Shown here: positions 16,330-25,844 of the stretch, one piece after another | Position numbering within the stretch: the stretch's first letter is position 1 | Layout of the letters: each line of letters begins with the position of its first letter | Source of the DNA: Methanococcoides orientis | GTDB taxonomy: Archaea > Halobacteriota > Methanosarcinia > Methanosarcinales > Methanosarcinaceae | Assembly (NCBI RefSeq): GCF_021184045.1 | Contig: NZ_CP073710.1 | Span: 682,001-746,000, forward strand | Direction of reading: 5' to 3' | Length of the DNA: 64,000 bases | The notes under the pieces: generated by a model | Database searches by the model: none | What the model saw: only the letters and a program-made list of their open reading frames with translations | Told to the model about the DNA's origin: nothing | Program-made: the position numbers and the translations under genes

Positions 16330-16980
16330 TCAATTGAGATTTGGTCTTTGGTTCGTTACCATATAAACGACACTTTCACAGATATTACATGCGTGGTCTG
16401 CAATGCGTTCCAGATACCTGAGAACGAATATCAGGTCAACTGCATTTGGAATAAGGATCGCATCATCTATCATCATTTTGACCAGTTTTTCCCATGTGGA
16501 ATAGAACAGCTTATCAACCTTCTCATCCTCTGCTGCAGTCACTTTTGCAAGCTCGGCATCTGCTTCTGAATATGCTTTGATAGAATTGCTGAGCATATTC
16601 TGGGTGATGGATGCAATGGTGTTTATTTCGGACAATGGGATGGCATGTTCTCCTTCGATCTTCTTGACAAGCTCTGCAATATTGACTGCAAAATCGCTCA
16701 TCCTCTCAAGGTCGATGGCGATCTTGTAAGAGGCTGTTATCAGGCGGAGGTCGCCGGCCATTGGCTGCTGAAGGGCCAGTAAGTGGGCTGTGGCTTTTTC
16801 GACATCATATTCATAATTATCGACGGCTGTGTCCATTTCAATGACCTTTTCTGAGAGTTCTATATCAAGGGTTTCCAGGGCCTTTATTGAACTGGCCAGC
16901 ATTTCTCCGGATACCTTTCCCATCTCTTCTATCTCTGATTTTAAGTAATCAAGTCTCTCAATGTATCTTTCTCTCACCAT
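16330..16980 (-). CDS. phoU: phosphate-signalling protein PhoU
   Basis: The 216-residue PhoU has two three-helix repeats. Each carries an acidic motif of the metal-binding type (EMDTAVDNYEYDVEK near residue 48 and a second KLFYSTWEKL/RYLERIADHACNI region near 190). PhoU restrains the Pst transporter and passes the phosphate status to regulators. The length is normal and the start ATG at 16980 lies 4 bp after the pstB stop. It is the last gene of pstSCAB-phoU. Confidence 0.94.
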   Translation of the reverse strand: MVRERYIERLDYLKSEIEEMGKVSGEMLASSIKALETLDIELSEKVIEMDTAVDNYEYDVEKATAHLLALQQPMAGDLRLITASYKIAIDLERMSDFAVNIAELVKKIEGEHAIPLSEINTIASITQNMLSNSIKAYSEADAELAKVTAAEDEKVDKLFYSTWEKLVKMMIDDAILIPNAVDLIFVLRYLERIADHACNICESVVYMVTNQRPNLN

Positions 16981-16984
16981 ATGA

Positions 16985-17752
16985 TCACCCGAACCTTCCT
17001 GTAATATAGTCCTCAGTACTTTTTACCTGTGGATTCTCAAATATGTTCTTTGTCTTTCCGAACTCTACCAGTTCCCCGAGTAGGAAAAAGGCAGTATAGT
17101 CAGAAATACGTGCTGCCTGTTGCATATTATGTGTTACTATCACAATAGTATAGTCCTTCTTAAGCTCAAGGATCAGGTCCTCGATCTTGGAAGTGGAAAT
17201 AGGATCAAGAGCACTGCATGGTTCGTCGAACAGGATTATTTCCGGCTTGACTGCAAGTGTTCGTGCAATGCACAACCTTTGCTGCTGTCCGCCACTAAGT
17301 GCAAATGCCTGGTCGCCAAGTCTTTCCTGAACCTCCCCCATAAGGGCAGCATCATCGAGTGCTTTGTGTACCCTTTCATTTGTCTCGGATTTTGAACAAC
17401 CATGGATCTTCGGACCATAGGCGATGTTATCATAGATCGACATGGGGAAAGGGTTTGGCTTCTGGAAGACCATTCCAACCTTTTTCCTCAGGTCGACGAC
17501 ATCAACGTTCTTTTCATAGATGTTCTCATCATCAACAAGTACCTCTCCTTCTATCCTGCATGATTTTACCAGGTCGTTCATGCGGTTCAGGCACCTAAGG
17601 AATGTTGATTTTCCACAGCCTGAGGGGCCTATTAACGCAGTAACGCTTTTCTCCGGTATGTCAAGTGAAATATCTTTAAGTGCGTGTTTTTCACCGTACC
17701 AGAGATTAAGATCTTTAATATTGATATTCGTATTAATTTCATTTTTAGACAT
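16985..17752 (-). CDS. pstB: phosphate ABC transporter ATP-binding protein
   Basis: This 255-residue ATPase powers phosphate uptake. It has the Walker [10 protein letters not shown] (residues 42-50), the ABC signature LSGGQQQR (about 152-159), the Walker [13 protein letters not shown] and the switch His in [10 protein letters not shown]. PstB-specific blocks are CLNRMNDL and [22 protein letters not shown]. The protein is cytoplasmic and pairs with PstC and PstA. Confidence 0.96.
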   Translation of the reverse strand: MSKNEINTNINIKDLNLWYGEKHALKDISLDIPEKSVTALIGPSGCGKSTFLRCLNRMNDLVKSCRIEGEVLVDDENIYEKNVDVVDLRKKVGMVFQKPNPFPMSIYDNIAYGPKIHGCSKSETNERVHKALDDAALMGEVQERLGDQAFALSGGQQQRLCIARTLAVKPEIILFDEPCSALDPISTSKIEDLILELKKDYTIVIVTHNMQQAARISDYTAFFLLGELVEFGKTKNIFENPQVKSTEDYITGRFG

Positions 17753-17774
17753 AGGATCATCCTTGAATTCTCTT

Positions 17775-18632
17775 TTACCTGTTCAGTTTGTTCCGGTAAT
17801 GTCTTCTTATCACTACTGCGATGCTGTTCATGAAAACAACTATCAAGAGCAGTATCAGTGCTGTTCCATACTGTATCGGTCTTGTCTGTGTGATGTTCGT
17901 ACCTGAGGTCGCCAGTACGAAAAGGTGATATGGCAATGCCATGAACTGGGAGAACACCGAATCCGGTATTCTTGGTAAGAAGTATGCTGCTCCTGTAAGC
18001 AGGATTGGTGCTGTTTCACCTGCAACCCTGCCGATACTCAGGATGATACCTGTCATCATTCCGGGGATCGCTGCAGGAAGTATGACCTTTCTTGTGGTCT
18101 GCCATTTGGTAACACCAAGTGCAAGGGAAGCTTCCCTGTATTCCTGTGGTACTGTCATCAGTGCTTCCTTGCTCGCACGGATTATCACGGGCAGTATGAG
18201 CAGAGCTAAAGTCAGGGATGCTGACAGGATGGACGCTCCGAAGCCGAAGTACTTGACGAACAATGCCAGTCCGAAAAGACCGAACACTACTGATGGTGTA
18301 CCTGCAAGATTGTTGATCGCCATCTCAATTGCCCAGGAAGTACGTCCCGGAGTTGAATATTCATTAAGGTAAACTGCCGAGAGTATGCCAAGTGGAATTG
18401 CAAATGCCATTGAAAGTCCGATAAGCATGAGACTTCCCACAATTGCCGGGAAAATACCTCCCTCGGTCATTCTTTTCATTGGCATCTGGGTTATGAAATC
18501 AAGGCTGAGCACGCTGTAGCCGTTGACAGTAATGTAGACCACAAGGATCGATACAAAAGCGAGTACAAGTGCCATGGAGAGCTTCAGCGTGGCAAATGCC
18601 AGTTTCTCGGATGTCTTTGCTCCAAAGAACAT
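17775..18632 (-). CDS. pstA: phosphate ABC transporter permease PstA
   Basis: The 285-residue permease has six membrane helices and the EAA-type coupling loop [20 protein letters not shown] near residue 165. It forms the channel together with PstC. Its ATG overlaps the pstC stop by one base (TAATG), the usual coupling of these subunits. Confidence 0.94.
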   Translation of the reverse strand: MFFGAKTSEKLAFATLKLSMALVLAFVSILVVYITVNGYSVLSLDFITQMPMKRMTEGGIFPAIVGSLMLIGLSMAFAIPLGILSAVYLNEYSTPGRTSWAIEMAINNLAGTPSVVFGLFGLALFVKYFGFGASILSASLTLALLILPVIIRASKEALMTVPQEYREASLALGVTKWQTTRKVILPAAIPGMMTGIILSIGRVAGETAPILLTGAAYFLPRIPDSVFSQFMALPYHLFVLATSGTNITQTRPIQYGTALILLLIVVFMNSIAVVIRRHYRNKLNR

Positions 18633-19525
18633 TATGCTGCCTCCTTGAGTCTGTATTTCTTCTTAACGCTGTCAGCGATAAGATTGATTATGAATGTTAT
18701 TAGGAAAAGTACTGCACCAACTGCGAACAGGGCATGGAAATGATCACTTCCCTGTGGAACTTCTCCCATTTCAAGTGCAATGGTCGCGGTCATTGTCCTT
18801 ACCGGATCAAAGAGACCTTCGGGAATTCCGGGTATGATAGCAGTATTTCCTGTTACCATCATGACGGTCATGGTCTCGCCGATAGCCCTTCCGATACCAA
18901 GCATAACGGCTGCGGATATTCCTGACAGTGCTGCTGGTAAGACTACCCTGTAAATGGTCTGCCACTTGGTACTTCCAAGTGCAAGGGAACCTTCCTTTAG
19001 TGCAGTGGGAACTGAATTAATAGCATCCTCTGATACTGATATAATTGTAGGTAGTGCCATCATTCCAAGCATGATAGAACCTGCAAGTGCTGTCTGTCCT
19101 GTGGGGAGGTCTAAAAGGTCCTGTAGCAATGGGACCACTATAATAAGTCCGAAGAAACCGTAAACGACTGAAGGTATGCCTGCGAGGATCTCTACAAATG
19201 GTTTGATAATTTGTGCTACCTTTGGGTCTGCAAGTTCTGATATATAGATCGCAGAAGCAATTCCAAGAGGCACTGAGAGAATAATAGCACCGGCTGTTAC
19301 GATCAATGATCCTGTCAATAACGGCAACAAACCGAATTTTGCCGGTGATGATGATGGGTACCAGGAAGTTTCGGTTAGGAAAGATATGATGGAATAGTCG
19401 CCGAACAAAAGGTAACCTTCCCTGAAAAGGAAAAAACAAAGAAGGAATAGAGCTACAACTGTAATTCCACTTACCATTAAGAGCGTGGATTCAATTGCCT
19501 TTTCCTTCTTTTTTCTATGCATCAT
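18632..19525 (-). CDS. pstC: phosphate ABC transporter permease PstC
   Basis: This 297-residue permease has six helices, the coupling loop ALKEGSLALGSTKWQTIYRV near residue 175, and the PstC-typical GIPSVVYGFFGL and GRAIGETMTVMMVTGN. It starts MMHRKKKEKAIE. The pstS stop lies 35 bp upstream. PstC pairs with PstA in the membrane. Confidence 0.94.
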   Translation of the reverse strand: MMHRKKKEKAIESTLLMVSGITVVALFLLCFFLFREGYLLFGDYSIISFLTETSWYPSSSPAKFGLLPLLTGSLIVTAGAIILSVPLGIASAIYISELADPKVAQIIKPFVEILAGIPSVVYGFFGLIIVVPLLQDLLDLPTGQTALAGSIMLGMMALPTIISVSEDAINSVPTALKEGSLALGSTKWQTIYRVVLPAALSGISAAVMLGIGRAIGETMTVMMVTGNTAIIPGIPEGLFDPVRTMTATIALEMGEVPQGSDHFHALFAVGAVLFLITFIINLIADSVKKKYRLKEAA

Positions 19526-19560
19526 AATTTATCCCTGATCCTTTAGGAGATTTTAAAAAA

Positions 19561-20430
19561 TTAAGCAGGGAAGTACCCTACTTCAAATACTGTTTCTTCT
19601 CCGGTCTCGCTGGATACGAATTCAATGAATTCCAGTGCAAGGCCTGTTGGTTCACCGTCAGTGTAGAAGTAAAGTGGTCTTGAAAGCGGGTATGCACCTG
19701 AGAGGATGTTCTCGGAGGTTGGTTCCTCAGCACCTTCGCCCTTGTCTACTGCAAGTGGCTTTACGGTCCCGTCAAGGTAAGCGACACCGACATATCCGAT
19801 AGCGTTAGGGTTCTGTGAAACGGTCTGGATGATCGCTCCGGTTGATGGATTGATAAGTGCATCAGGTCTGTATTCGTTTCCTTCCATCACTTCGTCCTTG
19901 AAGTACTCGTAGGTACCGGAACTGCTGTCACGTGAGAGAACCACGATCTCAAGGTCTTCGCCACCGACTTCATTCCAGTTGGAGATGTCCCCTACATAGA
20001 TCGCTTCGAGCTGTTCGTAGGTAAGATCAGATACAGGGTTCTCAGGATTTACAACAACTGAGATACCATCCCATGCAATTGTCTGCTGCAGTGGGTTGAT
20101 ACCATTTGCCTGTGCATTCTCGATCTCTGATTCTTTCATTGCTCTTGATGTCATTGCGATATCTACTTCACCATCAATGAGTGCTGCGATACCGACACCG
20201 GATCCACCACCGATGATAGATACAATGCTATCATGGTTCTCCATCATGAAAACTTCAGCTTCTGCCTGTGCAAGTGGAAGTACTGTGTCAGATCCCTTGA
20301 TCATAATTGACTGCATTTCTTCTTCACTACCGGAATCTGTAGAGTCATTACCAACACATCCTGCTCCGAAAAGAGCAAGTGAAGTGACCAGCAAAAGCGT
20401 GATCATATATGAGATTGATTTCTTGGACAT
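19561..20430 (-). CDS. pstS: phosphate-binding lipoprotein PstS
   Basis: The extracellular phosphate receptor of the Pst system has about 289 residues. The N-terminus has a lysine pair, a hydrophobic stretch and the lipobox ALFGAGC, so it should be lipid-anchored. Mature blocks IKGSDTVLPLAQAEAEVFM, GGGSGVGIAALIDGEVDIA and LSRDSSSGTYEYFKDEV are those that line the phosphate pocket of PstS. I chose the ATG at 20430 because AAGGTGA lies in front of it; a GTG at 20442 overlaps that site. It is the first gene of the operon, so the AT-rich region upstream is the likely place of phosphate control. Confidence 0.93.
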   Translation of the reverse strand: MSKKSISYMITLLLVTSLALFGAGCVGNDSTDSGSEEEMQSIMIKGSDTVLPLAQAEAEVFMMENHDSIVSIIGGGSGVGIAALIDGEVDIAMTSRAMKESEIENAQANGINPLQQTIAWDGISVVVNPENPVSDLTYEQLEAIYVGDISNWNEVGGEDLEIVVLSRDSSSGTYEYFKDEVMEGNEYRPDALINPSTGAIIQTVSQNPNAIGYVGVAYLDGTVKPLAVDKGEGAEEPTSENILSGAYPLSRPLYFYTDGEPTGLALEFIEFVSSETGEETVFEVGYFPA

Positions 20431-20770
20431 TGGTTCTTTCACCTTATTGAACTAAATTATTTTTTGGATTTCAGATCGGAAGTGTAATTTATCGACCTGC
20501 AAGGAATGAAATAAGGTGAAACGTATATATTCTTTCTTGATATATTCTATATTTCACTATATAATGCTAAATATGCAATATAGTAATATATATTCTATAT
20601 ATCTTAATGCCTAATATGATCGTACAGTGAGTATTGCAGCAGATTAGGGAAGTGAGAAATGCTAAAACGATAAAGAACAGTTTTATAATACATAAAAAAG
20701 TAAATCCCAGTGTTGACTTCAGTATACATCTAAATAGAAATCTACATTTTTCAAAAAGGGGCTCCTATCC
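20431..20770. other. divergent pstS/pyrC intergenic region
   Basis: About 340 bp that must contain the promoters of both pstS (minus) and pyrC (plus). The middle, 20521-20602, is rich in repeated TATATTCTATAT-like strings; nothing else was recognised. Confidence 0.6.
20521..20602 (-). promoter_or_regulatory. repeated TATATTCT motifs upstream of pstS
   Basis: The motif TATATTCT occurs at about 20526, 20541 and 20579, twice extended to TATTCTATAT. The first two copies are about 15 bp apart. The cluster lies 90-170 bp upstream of the pstS start and could be a phosphate-response operator or simply several AT-rich promoter elements; comparison with other pst operons is needed to decide. Confidence 0.4.
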
Positions 20771-22141
20771 ATGACTGATATCCTAATTAAGAACACAAAG
20801 GTCTTCTACAACAACTTTTTGCAACCAGGAGAAGTATCGATCAACAATGGAAAGATCGAGCGTATTGCAAAGGATATCAGCGGTGCTGATCCCGATCTCC
20901 TGATCGATGCTAAAGGTGCACTGACCATACCTGCAGGCATAGATGCACATGTACATTTCAGGGAACCTGGTATGATCAAGAAAGAGGACTGGTATACAGG
21001 TTCATGTTCAGCAGCAGCAGGCGGTATCACAACTGTAATCGAGCACCCGAATACCATACCACCTACTGTTGATAAGTCATCTTTCAAGGAAAAACTTAAA
21101 CTGGCAAAGCGTAAATCGGTGATCGATTTCGGTATTAATGGCGGAGTGACGCAGAACCTTGAATCCCTCTCATTGCTCTGGGAGCTTGGAGTAACATCAT
21201 TTGGTGAGATCTTCATGGCAGAATCCACTGGCGGACTGAACATAAATGAAGAGGACTTCGCACAGTCACTCGAGATCATTAAAGACCTTGATGCCGTAGC
21301 CTGTATTCATGCCGAAGATGAGAACATCCGCCTGGAAAACGAAAAGCTGCTTAAGAAGGACTTTTCCCCGTCATCACATTCACGAATACGCTCAAATCTC
21401 TGTGAAGGATATGCTGTCGAAAAAGCACTTGAAGTAATTGCAAAAAAAGGCACTAGATCACACTTCTGTCATATCAGCACACTTGAGGCACTGGGGCTTA
21501 TCCGTAAGGAAAAATATGTTGCAGCAGCAGAGAATCGTGAGCATACTGTTACCTGTGAGGTTGCCCCTCATCATCTGTTCTTATCTACAAGGGACTGGGA
21601 CAAGCTGGGAACTTTCGGAAAGATGAACCCTCCACTGCGTGACCGAAGGAACGTGAAAGCGCTTATGAATGCGGTAAATGATGGAACTGTGAGTGCTATA
21701 GCTTCAGACCATGCGCCACATTCAGAGTTCGATAAGGACCTTGATATCAGGAGTGCACCATCAGGTGTTCCGGGGGTCGAGACCCTTATGCCGCTTATGC
21801 TAATGGCTGTAAAAAAGAACATTCTTCCGATTGGTAGGATGATTGAGGTCACAAGCAGGAATCCTGCGCATATATTTGGCCTTGATACACGCCACTCAAA
21901 GGGAGTTTTTGCTGAAGGGTATGATGCGGACCTGATCATTGTGGATACACGCAATGCCACCCCTATCAAAGCTGACAAGCTTCACAGCAAAGCCGGTTGG
22001 TCTCCGTTTGAAGGTATGGATGCAATCTTCCCGATGACCACTATCGCCAGGGGTGAAGTTGTCTGGGAGAATGAGGTTATTGCTGAAAAGGGACGAGGAA
22101 AGTTCCTTGAAGGGCATGGATACCCTGAAGAAGAGCAATGA
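20771..22141 (+). CDS. pyrC: dihydroorotase
   Basis: Dihydroorotase closes the ring in pyrimidine synthesis, N-carbamoyl-aspartate to dihydroorotate. The 456-residue protein has the metal-binding DAHVHFREPG at residues 58-67, CIHAEDE, SHFCHISTLEAL, the substrate loop APHHLFLS and ASDHAPH with the catalytic Asp. This pattern and the length are those of class I dihydroorotases and related cyclic amidohydrolases. GGGG lies before the ATG. It stands alone, 69 bp before the RAD55-like gene. Confidence 0.9.
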   Translation: MTDILIKNTKVFYNNFLQPGEVSINNGKIERIAKDISGADPDLLIDAKGALTIPAGIDAHVHFREPGMIKKEDWYTGSCSAAAGGITTVIEHPNTIPPTVDKSSFKEKLKLAKRKSVIDFGINGGVTQNLESLSLLWELGVTSFGEIFMAESTGGLNINEEDFAQSLEIIKDLDAVACIHAEDENIRLENEKLLKKDFSPSSHSRIRSNLCEGYAVEKALEVIAKKGTRSHFCHISTLEALGLIRKEKYVAAAENREHTVTCEVAPHHLFLSTRDWDKLGTFGKMNPPLRDRRNVKALMNAVNDGTVSAIASDHAPHSEFDKDLDIRSAPSGVPGVETLMPLMLMAVKKNILPIGRMIEVTSRNPAHIFGLDTRHSKGVFAEGYDADLIIVDTRNATPIKADKLHSKAGWSPFEGMDAIFPMTTIARGEVVWENEVIAEKGRGKFLEGHGYPEEEQ

Positions 22142-22209
22142 TGGACATATCATTCATATATGTGAACACATGAAGTAAGTCTTAAATATATAGTATTCAA
22201 TCTACATTT

Positions 22210-23112
22210 ATGGCAAGAAACAAGTTCCCTGTTCACACAACATTAAGTTCTGATGCTGTTAAGATACTTGAAAGGTATGAGAAGGAACTTGGAGCCAAGA
22301 ATCTTGTACTTGAAAAGGCGCTAATGTCACTTGATAGCAGCAAGTTCAAATCCAAGATCGATACAAAAAATATAGATAAGGCTATCAAAAGGGTCAATAC
22401 TGGTGTTGTCGGGCTTGATGACATGCTTGAAGGCGGTATTCCGGAAGGATTTACAGTTGTTGTTACAGGTCCTCCGGGAACAGGTAAAACTACCCTTTGC
22501 ATGCAGTTTTTGATGGAAGGGATCAAGAATGATGAGAAATGCCTCTTTTTCTCCTTTGAAGAAAGGATCCAGCAATTAATTCAGCATTTCATGCGGTTTG
22601 GCTGGGATATTGGTAAGCATATCGACGATGGATACCTTGAAGTGTTCGGTATGTCCATGCTGTCATTTGAAGAGATCGGTGAGATCATAGAGTCGTATAA
22701 ACCACGACGGGTCGTTTTCGATTCTCTTAACATGTTCACTGATCCTGCTGAGTTCAGGAAATCCCTGGAATGGCGTACATTGCATAAGATGCTAAAATCA
22801 AAAAATATTACTTCTTTCTTTGTAACTGAGAAAGAGTTTGGAATTGAGACAAAGTCATATGATACATATGATTTCCTTGGAGATGGAATAATCTTCCTTG
22901 ATAAAATGCAAGCAAATGAGGTCGACGCAAATCTGACCCCTGTTATGGCTGTACAGAAAATGCGAGCTACTCGCGTGGATACTTCCCCACAACCTTTCAG
23001 GTTCACGGATAAGGGTATTTCAAAGTACCGGACCGTTAACCTGACAGCCAGCAAACTTCAGGAGAGGATGAACATGCGCCAGAACTCTTCTTCAAACGAA
23101 CCAGGATATTAA
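22210..23112 (+). CDS. RAD55/KaiC-like ATPase with N-terminal DNA-binding-like segment
   Basis: The 300-residue protein has a RecA-type core: GPPGTGKTT Walker A (residues 87-95), FFSFEERIQQLI, and the Walker B RRVVFDSLNMF near 165. This is the single-domain KaiC/RAD55 architecture common in methanogens, where such proteins appear in signalling or surface-structure clusters. The first 45 residues (HTTLSSDAVKILERYEKELG) resemble a ribbon-helix-helix, which would let it bind DNA; that is inference. The C-terminus overlaps the convergent DUF1614 gene by 21 bp. Its partner is unknown. Confidence 0.83.
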   Translation: MARNKFPVHTTLSSDAVKILERYEKELGAKNLVLEKALMSLDSSKFKSKIDTKNIDKAIKRVNTGVVGLDDMLEGGIPEGFTVVVTGPPGTGKTTLCMQFLMEGIKNDEKCLFFSFEERIQQLIQHFMRFGWDIGKHIDDGYLEVFGMSMLSFEEIGEIIESYKPRRVVFDSLNMFTDPAEFRKSLEWRTLHKMLKSKNITSFFVTEKEFGIETKSYDTYDFLGDGIIFLDKMQANEVDANLTPVMAVQKMRATRVDTSPQPFRFTDKGISKYRTVNLTASKLQERMNMRQNSSSNEPGY

Positions 23113-23805
23113 TGCTGCAACCAGTGCTGTAACATATACTGCTTTAAAGCTTCCAACTCCGCCAAGGTTGATAAAAGCACTTCCTTTATTCTCTTTATCA
23201 AACATCAGTAGTCCTGTGATATTTCCCAGAAGGATACCACCAATACCTGATACGAATATCACGGAAGCTGCATTTTCCGGTGCGAAGATAAGTGCTAAAG
23301 GCACTGCTATCAAACCAATGTAATCAGGCATCACGATGCCGATACCATTGACAAAATCGGAGAGAAGTGTTGCAGCTACTATCATGATCAGCATGATCTC
23401 AAGCCCTACAAAGTCAGGCTGGAAGACTATCAGGAACAGCATTACAGCAAAAGGAATTATGAATCCCCCAACGTTGAGGGTAATGACCGTGTCGAATGCC
23501 AGCTTCATACTGGATGAGATATCTTTTACCAAAGGAACTGAATAGACCTCTTCAAGTGTCGCTGCATCCCTTTGTAGGTCCTGTGTTTTCTTTGTTCTGA
23601 TGGTACTGACAGGTAGTTCAATATTAGCACCAAGAATCATGAGGACCAGTATTATGAAAAGTGGATACGAAGATATTATCCCTAACGAAAGTTCCTGCTG
23701 AAAACACAGGAACGCCATAGGCAATAGTATGGCTCCAAAGATCAAAAACATCCGCATCTCTGATTTATTGATATATCCTCTCATTGTTCTCTTTAATAAG
23801 AGCAC
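23092..23805 (-). CDS. DUF1614 family membrane protein
   Basis: The 237-residue protein has six to seven hydrophobic segments and the DUF1614 pattern LILGANIELPVST (here VLMILGANIELPVSTI), FVNGIGIVMPDYIGLIAVP, and GGILLGNITGLLMFD. The function of the family is unknown. The true start may be the ATG of MRGYINKSEM at 23781, since residues 1-8 look weak. It is convergent with the RAD55-like gene and overlaps its end. Confidence 0.8.
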   Translation of the reverse strand: MLLLKRTMRGYINKSEMRMFLIFGAILLPMAFLCFQQELSLGIISSYPLFIILVLMILGANIELPVSTIRTKKTQDLQRDAATLEEVYSVPLVKDISSSMKLAFDTVITLNVGGFIIPFAVMLFLIVFQPDFVGLEIMLIMIVAATLLSDFVNGIGIVMPDYIGLIAVPLALIFAPENAASVIFVSGIGGILLGNITGLLMFDKENKGSAFINLGGVGSFKAVYVTALVAALISWFV

Positions 23806-24134
23806 GTTTTTAGTTATTAAATATTTCTAATGCGAATTCAATTCAAAAGCTGAGTTTTGTCAGTTCAGCTTAAACTTCAGTCCTTTACATATCAATTAGA
23901 TTGTTCATGAGAAGTCAATAAAGCATCTTTTTTGATGAAAGGATGAGATCATATTTGCTGGACCTTACCCTCTCTGCCTGAATAAGAAAAGATTCTTAGA
24001 TATAAATTATCTATATATTTTATTGAGTTATCTATAAAATAGGTACGAATAATATATATGCTTCAAATGTATATTCTTATATATAACACGAGATCAGAGA
24101 TAAATAGAGTCTAAATTCAAAAAGAGGAAAGCTA
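23806..24134. other. intergenic region
   Basis: About 330 bp without a gene. The right part (24000-24080) is very A+T rich with TATATA runs and should hold the promoter of the small gene at 24135; the left part serves DUF1614. I see no repeats or RNA structure. Confidence 0.5.
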
Positions 24135-24293
24135 ATGATCAAAGTTCAAATCAAAAATGACATCATCCTGAAAAAGAACTCTCAGTTAAATAATGACCAG
24201 CATTCAGTGATCGGGGGGTACGTTGGCAATGATCTGGATGCTGAAGAACTTGACCTTTACAGGTTCATGCTCGGGGGTCTTCTGTCTAAATGA
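24135..24293 (+). CDS. small hypothetical protein, 52 residues
   Basis: The frame starts MIKVQIKNDIILKKNSQ and ends DLYRFMLGGLLSK. AGAGGA lies 7 bp before the ATG and an AT-rich promoter region lies further upstream. The acidic C-terminal half (GNDLDAEELDLYRFML) looks like a folded helix. I do not recognise it. It comes 24 bp before another very small gene on the same strand. Confidence 0.6.
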   Translation: MIKVQIKNDIILKKNSQLNNDQHSVIGGYVGNDLDAEELDLYRFMLGGLLSK

Positions 24294-24317
24294 TAGATAG
24301 AAGTTCGATATCTTCAA

Positions 24318-24533
24318 ATGGTGCATGGAGCAGAAACTAACGGAGGGGGAATTATAACAAACGAAGAAAAACTATTATGTCGAAATTGCAAAACAGAGCT
24401 TGAAATACAAATGATAGGTCTGAACACATTCTATTGTTGCAGAGAATGTCTGAGTATGACATCTTTCAGGGAAATAGTCAATCTCAAGCTAGACATGATG
24501 AGATCGATCGACGTGATGAAAGCAAGTTCCTGA
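24318..24533 (+). CDS. small zinc-ribbon-like protein
   Basis: The frame encodes 71 residues. CRNCKTELEIQMIG and FYCCRECLSM place two CxxC pairs about 15 residues apart, the layout of a zinc ribbon, followed by a helical tail (REIVNLKLDMMRSIDVM). The start is uncertain: the ATG at 24318 has no clear ribosome site, whereas a perfect GGAGGGGGA at 24342-24350 stands directly before ATT and ATA codons in the same frame. Translation from an unusual start codon there is possible. Confidence 0.6.
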   Translation: MVHGAETNGGGIITNEEKLLCRNCKTELEIQMIGLNTFYCCRECLSMTSFREIVNLKLDMMRSIDVMKASS

Positions 24534-24539
24534 AGTGAG

Positions 24540-24877
24540 AAGTTCAGGCTAACGTATCTAATTTATTCATTTATTCATAAACTGAACAAAAGTGCATGTT
24601 GTCCTTGACATCGATATGATCAGGGCAATCATTCTGCTTTTTTAGATCTAATAATGCTTTTATTTTTGATATCAAAAAGTCTGATGTTATGTGTAATTCC
24701 ATTACAGCCATGGGTACTGTGATCAATAAAAAAACTTTATGCACTCAACGGGCATAATCAGCAACAATAAGTTACTTTTAGTATAATAATACAAAAATGA
24801 ATTGTGCGATGGTGATAGGGATTTTCTATCTAATCGCACATTTAATTTTCATCTTTAAAGTTATTGGTCACATCCAC
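24540..24877. other. intergenic region with a decayed gene copy
   Basis: The only recognisable content is the DUF2227 remnant on the minus strand at 24650-24777. The rest shows no open frame or repeat that I can support. Confidence 0.5.
24650..24777 (-). pseudogene. decayed C-terminus of a DUF2227 protein
   Basis: Read on the minus strand, the frame MAVMELHITSDFLISKIKAL matches the end of the intact DUF2227 protein at 25845 (MCLSMEVHIISDSLISKAKS). Further upstream bases also match (ATCAG-AACAATAA) but in a shifted frame with stops. The copy lies 1.1 kb from the intact gene, in the same orientation, so it is a broken tandem duplicate. Confidence 0.6.
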
Positions 24878-25036
24878 TTAGAATTTTTTAGGTGGTCTGT
24901 GGCTCTGGAAGCATTCCCTGCAGTATACCGGTCTGTTTGGGTCCGGTACGAAAGGTACTTCTGTTTCCTGACCGCAGTCAGCACATTTTGCTTTGTGCAT
25001 ATCCCTCGGTCCGTTGTTGAAACCTCTATTTTCCAT
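24878..25036 (-). CDS. small zinc-ribbon protein
   Basis: From the ATG at 25036, with GGGAGG in front, the protein has 52 residues. It carries CADCGQETEVPFVPDP and PVYCRECFQSHRPPK, a CxxC pair on each side of the PFxPDPxRPVYC pattern. This is a widespread small zinc-ribbon type in archaea and bacteria, often present in several copies; a nucleic-acid or protein contact role is assumed. A longer frame to 25066 exists but lacks a ribosome site. Confidence 0.8.
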   Translation of the reverse strand: MENRGFNNGPRDMHKAKCADCGQETEVPFVPDPNRPVYCRECFQSHRPPKKF

Positions 25037-25527
25037 TTGTTTTCCTCCCTTTATATTGTATACCAATTCGATCCAAAAAGCCGCACTTGGGAATCTATTA
25101 TTCTTGGGAGGTCTTGATGAACTAGTTGACTATGTCCACTCATGGTCTGACCGGATATATCACTGTTGGTTTTCAGGTGGCTGAAAATGCTGGTAAGGCA
25201 GTAAAAAGTTGAGCTGCTTTTTGATTTGTCTCCAAAATATTTATGGGTCATTTATTGATCATGGAGCTGCTGGATCAAGGAAAAATACAGTTATTTCAAA
25301 CAATTGAGCAGGCTCAGGCATTTATTGATATGGTAATAATCACTTAATTTGAGAGAATTTACTTAATTTGCTTTATGTGACTGGATACAAACCTTATTAA
25401 AGATAGAGGACATTATAAGAAATACGTTTTTTTAAAGGTTTTTGATAATTGGTAATGATTTATTTTTCATTTTGTGAATGAATGGCAAATGTTCATTCGT
25501 TTTATTATATTTGTTATAGGAGCTATA
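25037..25527. other. intergenic region
   Basis: About 490 bp. A 34-residue frame at 25243-25347 (MGHLLIMELLDQGKIQLFQ and on) has no ribosome site and may be the stub of a lost gene. The stretch 25380-25520 is A+T rich and should contain the promoter of the gene at 25528. Nothing else was recognised. Confidence 0.4.
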
Positions 25528-25731
25528 ATGTCCGATAAACCAAAATGTGCTTTTTACGGTGAAACTAATGATGTTCATGCTTTGATCGGTTGTGTTATCA
25601 GAGCATTGGATAAGGCTGATATGTATAAAGAGAAACTTGAATACATCAGGAAGATCAACCGTGATGGGAACATGTTCGATTCAGCTATTAAAACTTCAAG
25701 TGATTATGTGGAATTTGTCGAAATTGAATAA
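25528..25731 (+). CDS. small hypothetical protein, 67 residues
   Basis: I start it at the ATG at 25528 because AGGAG lies 5 bp in front; a longer frame from 25474 has no such site. The protein begins MSDKPKCAFYGETNDVHALI and is mainly helical and charged (YKEKLEYIRKINRDGNMFD). It has two cysteines but no zinc pattern. I do not recognise it. The gene is convergent with DUF2227. Confidence 0.6.
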   Translation: MSDKPKCAFYGETNDVHALIGCVIRALDKADMYKEKLEYIRKINRDGNMFDSAIKTSSDYVEFVEIE

Positions 25732-25844
25732 GATCAATAATTCATTTTCAAGTTGCAGATTGCCTGATCGGTATACAAGATCCACAAATAATCCTTAAAA
25801 ATCCCTTTTCCGGAATCTAATAGAACGAAACTTCTCAGAACTTC

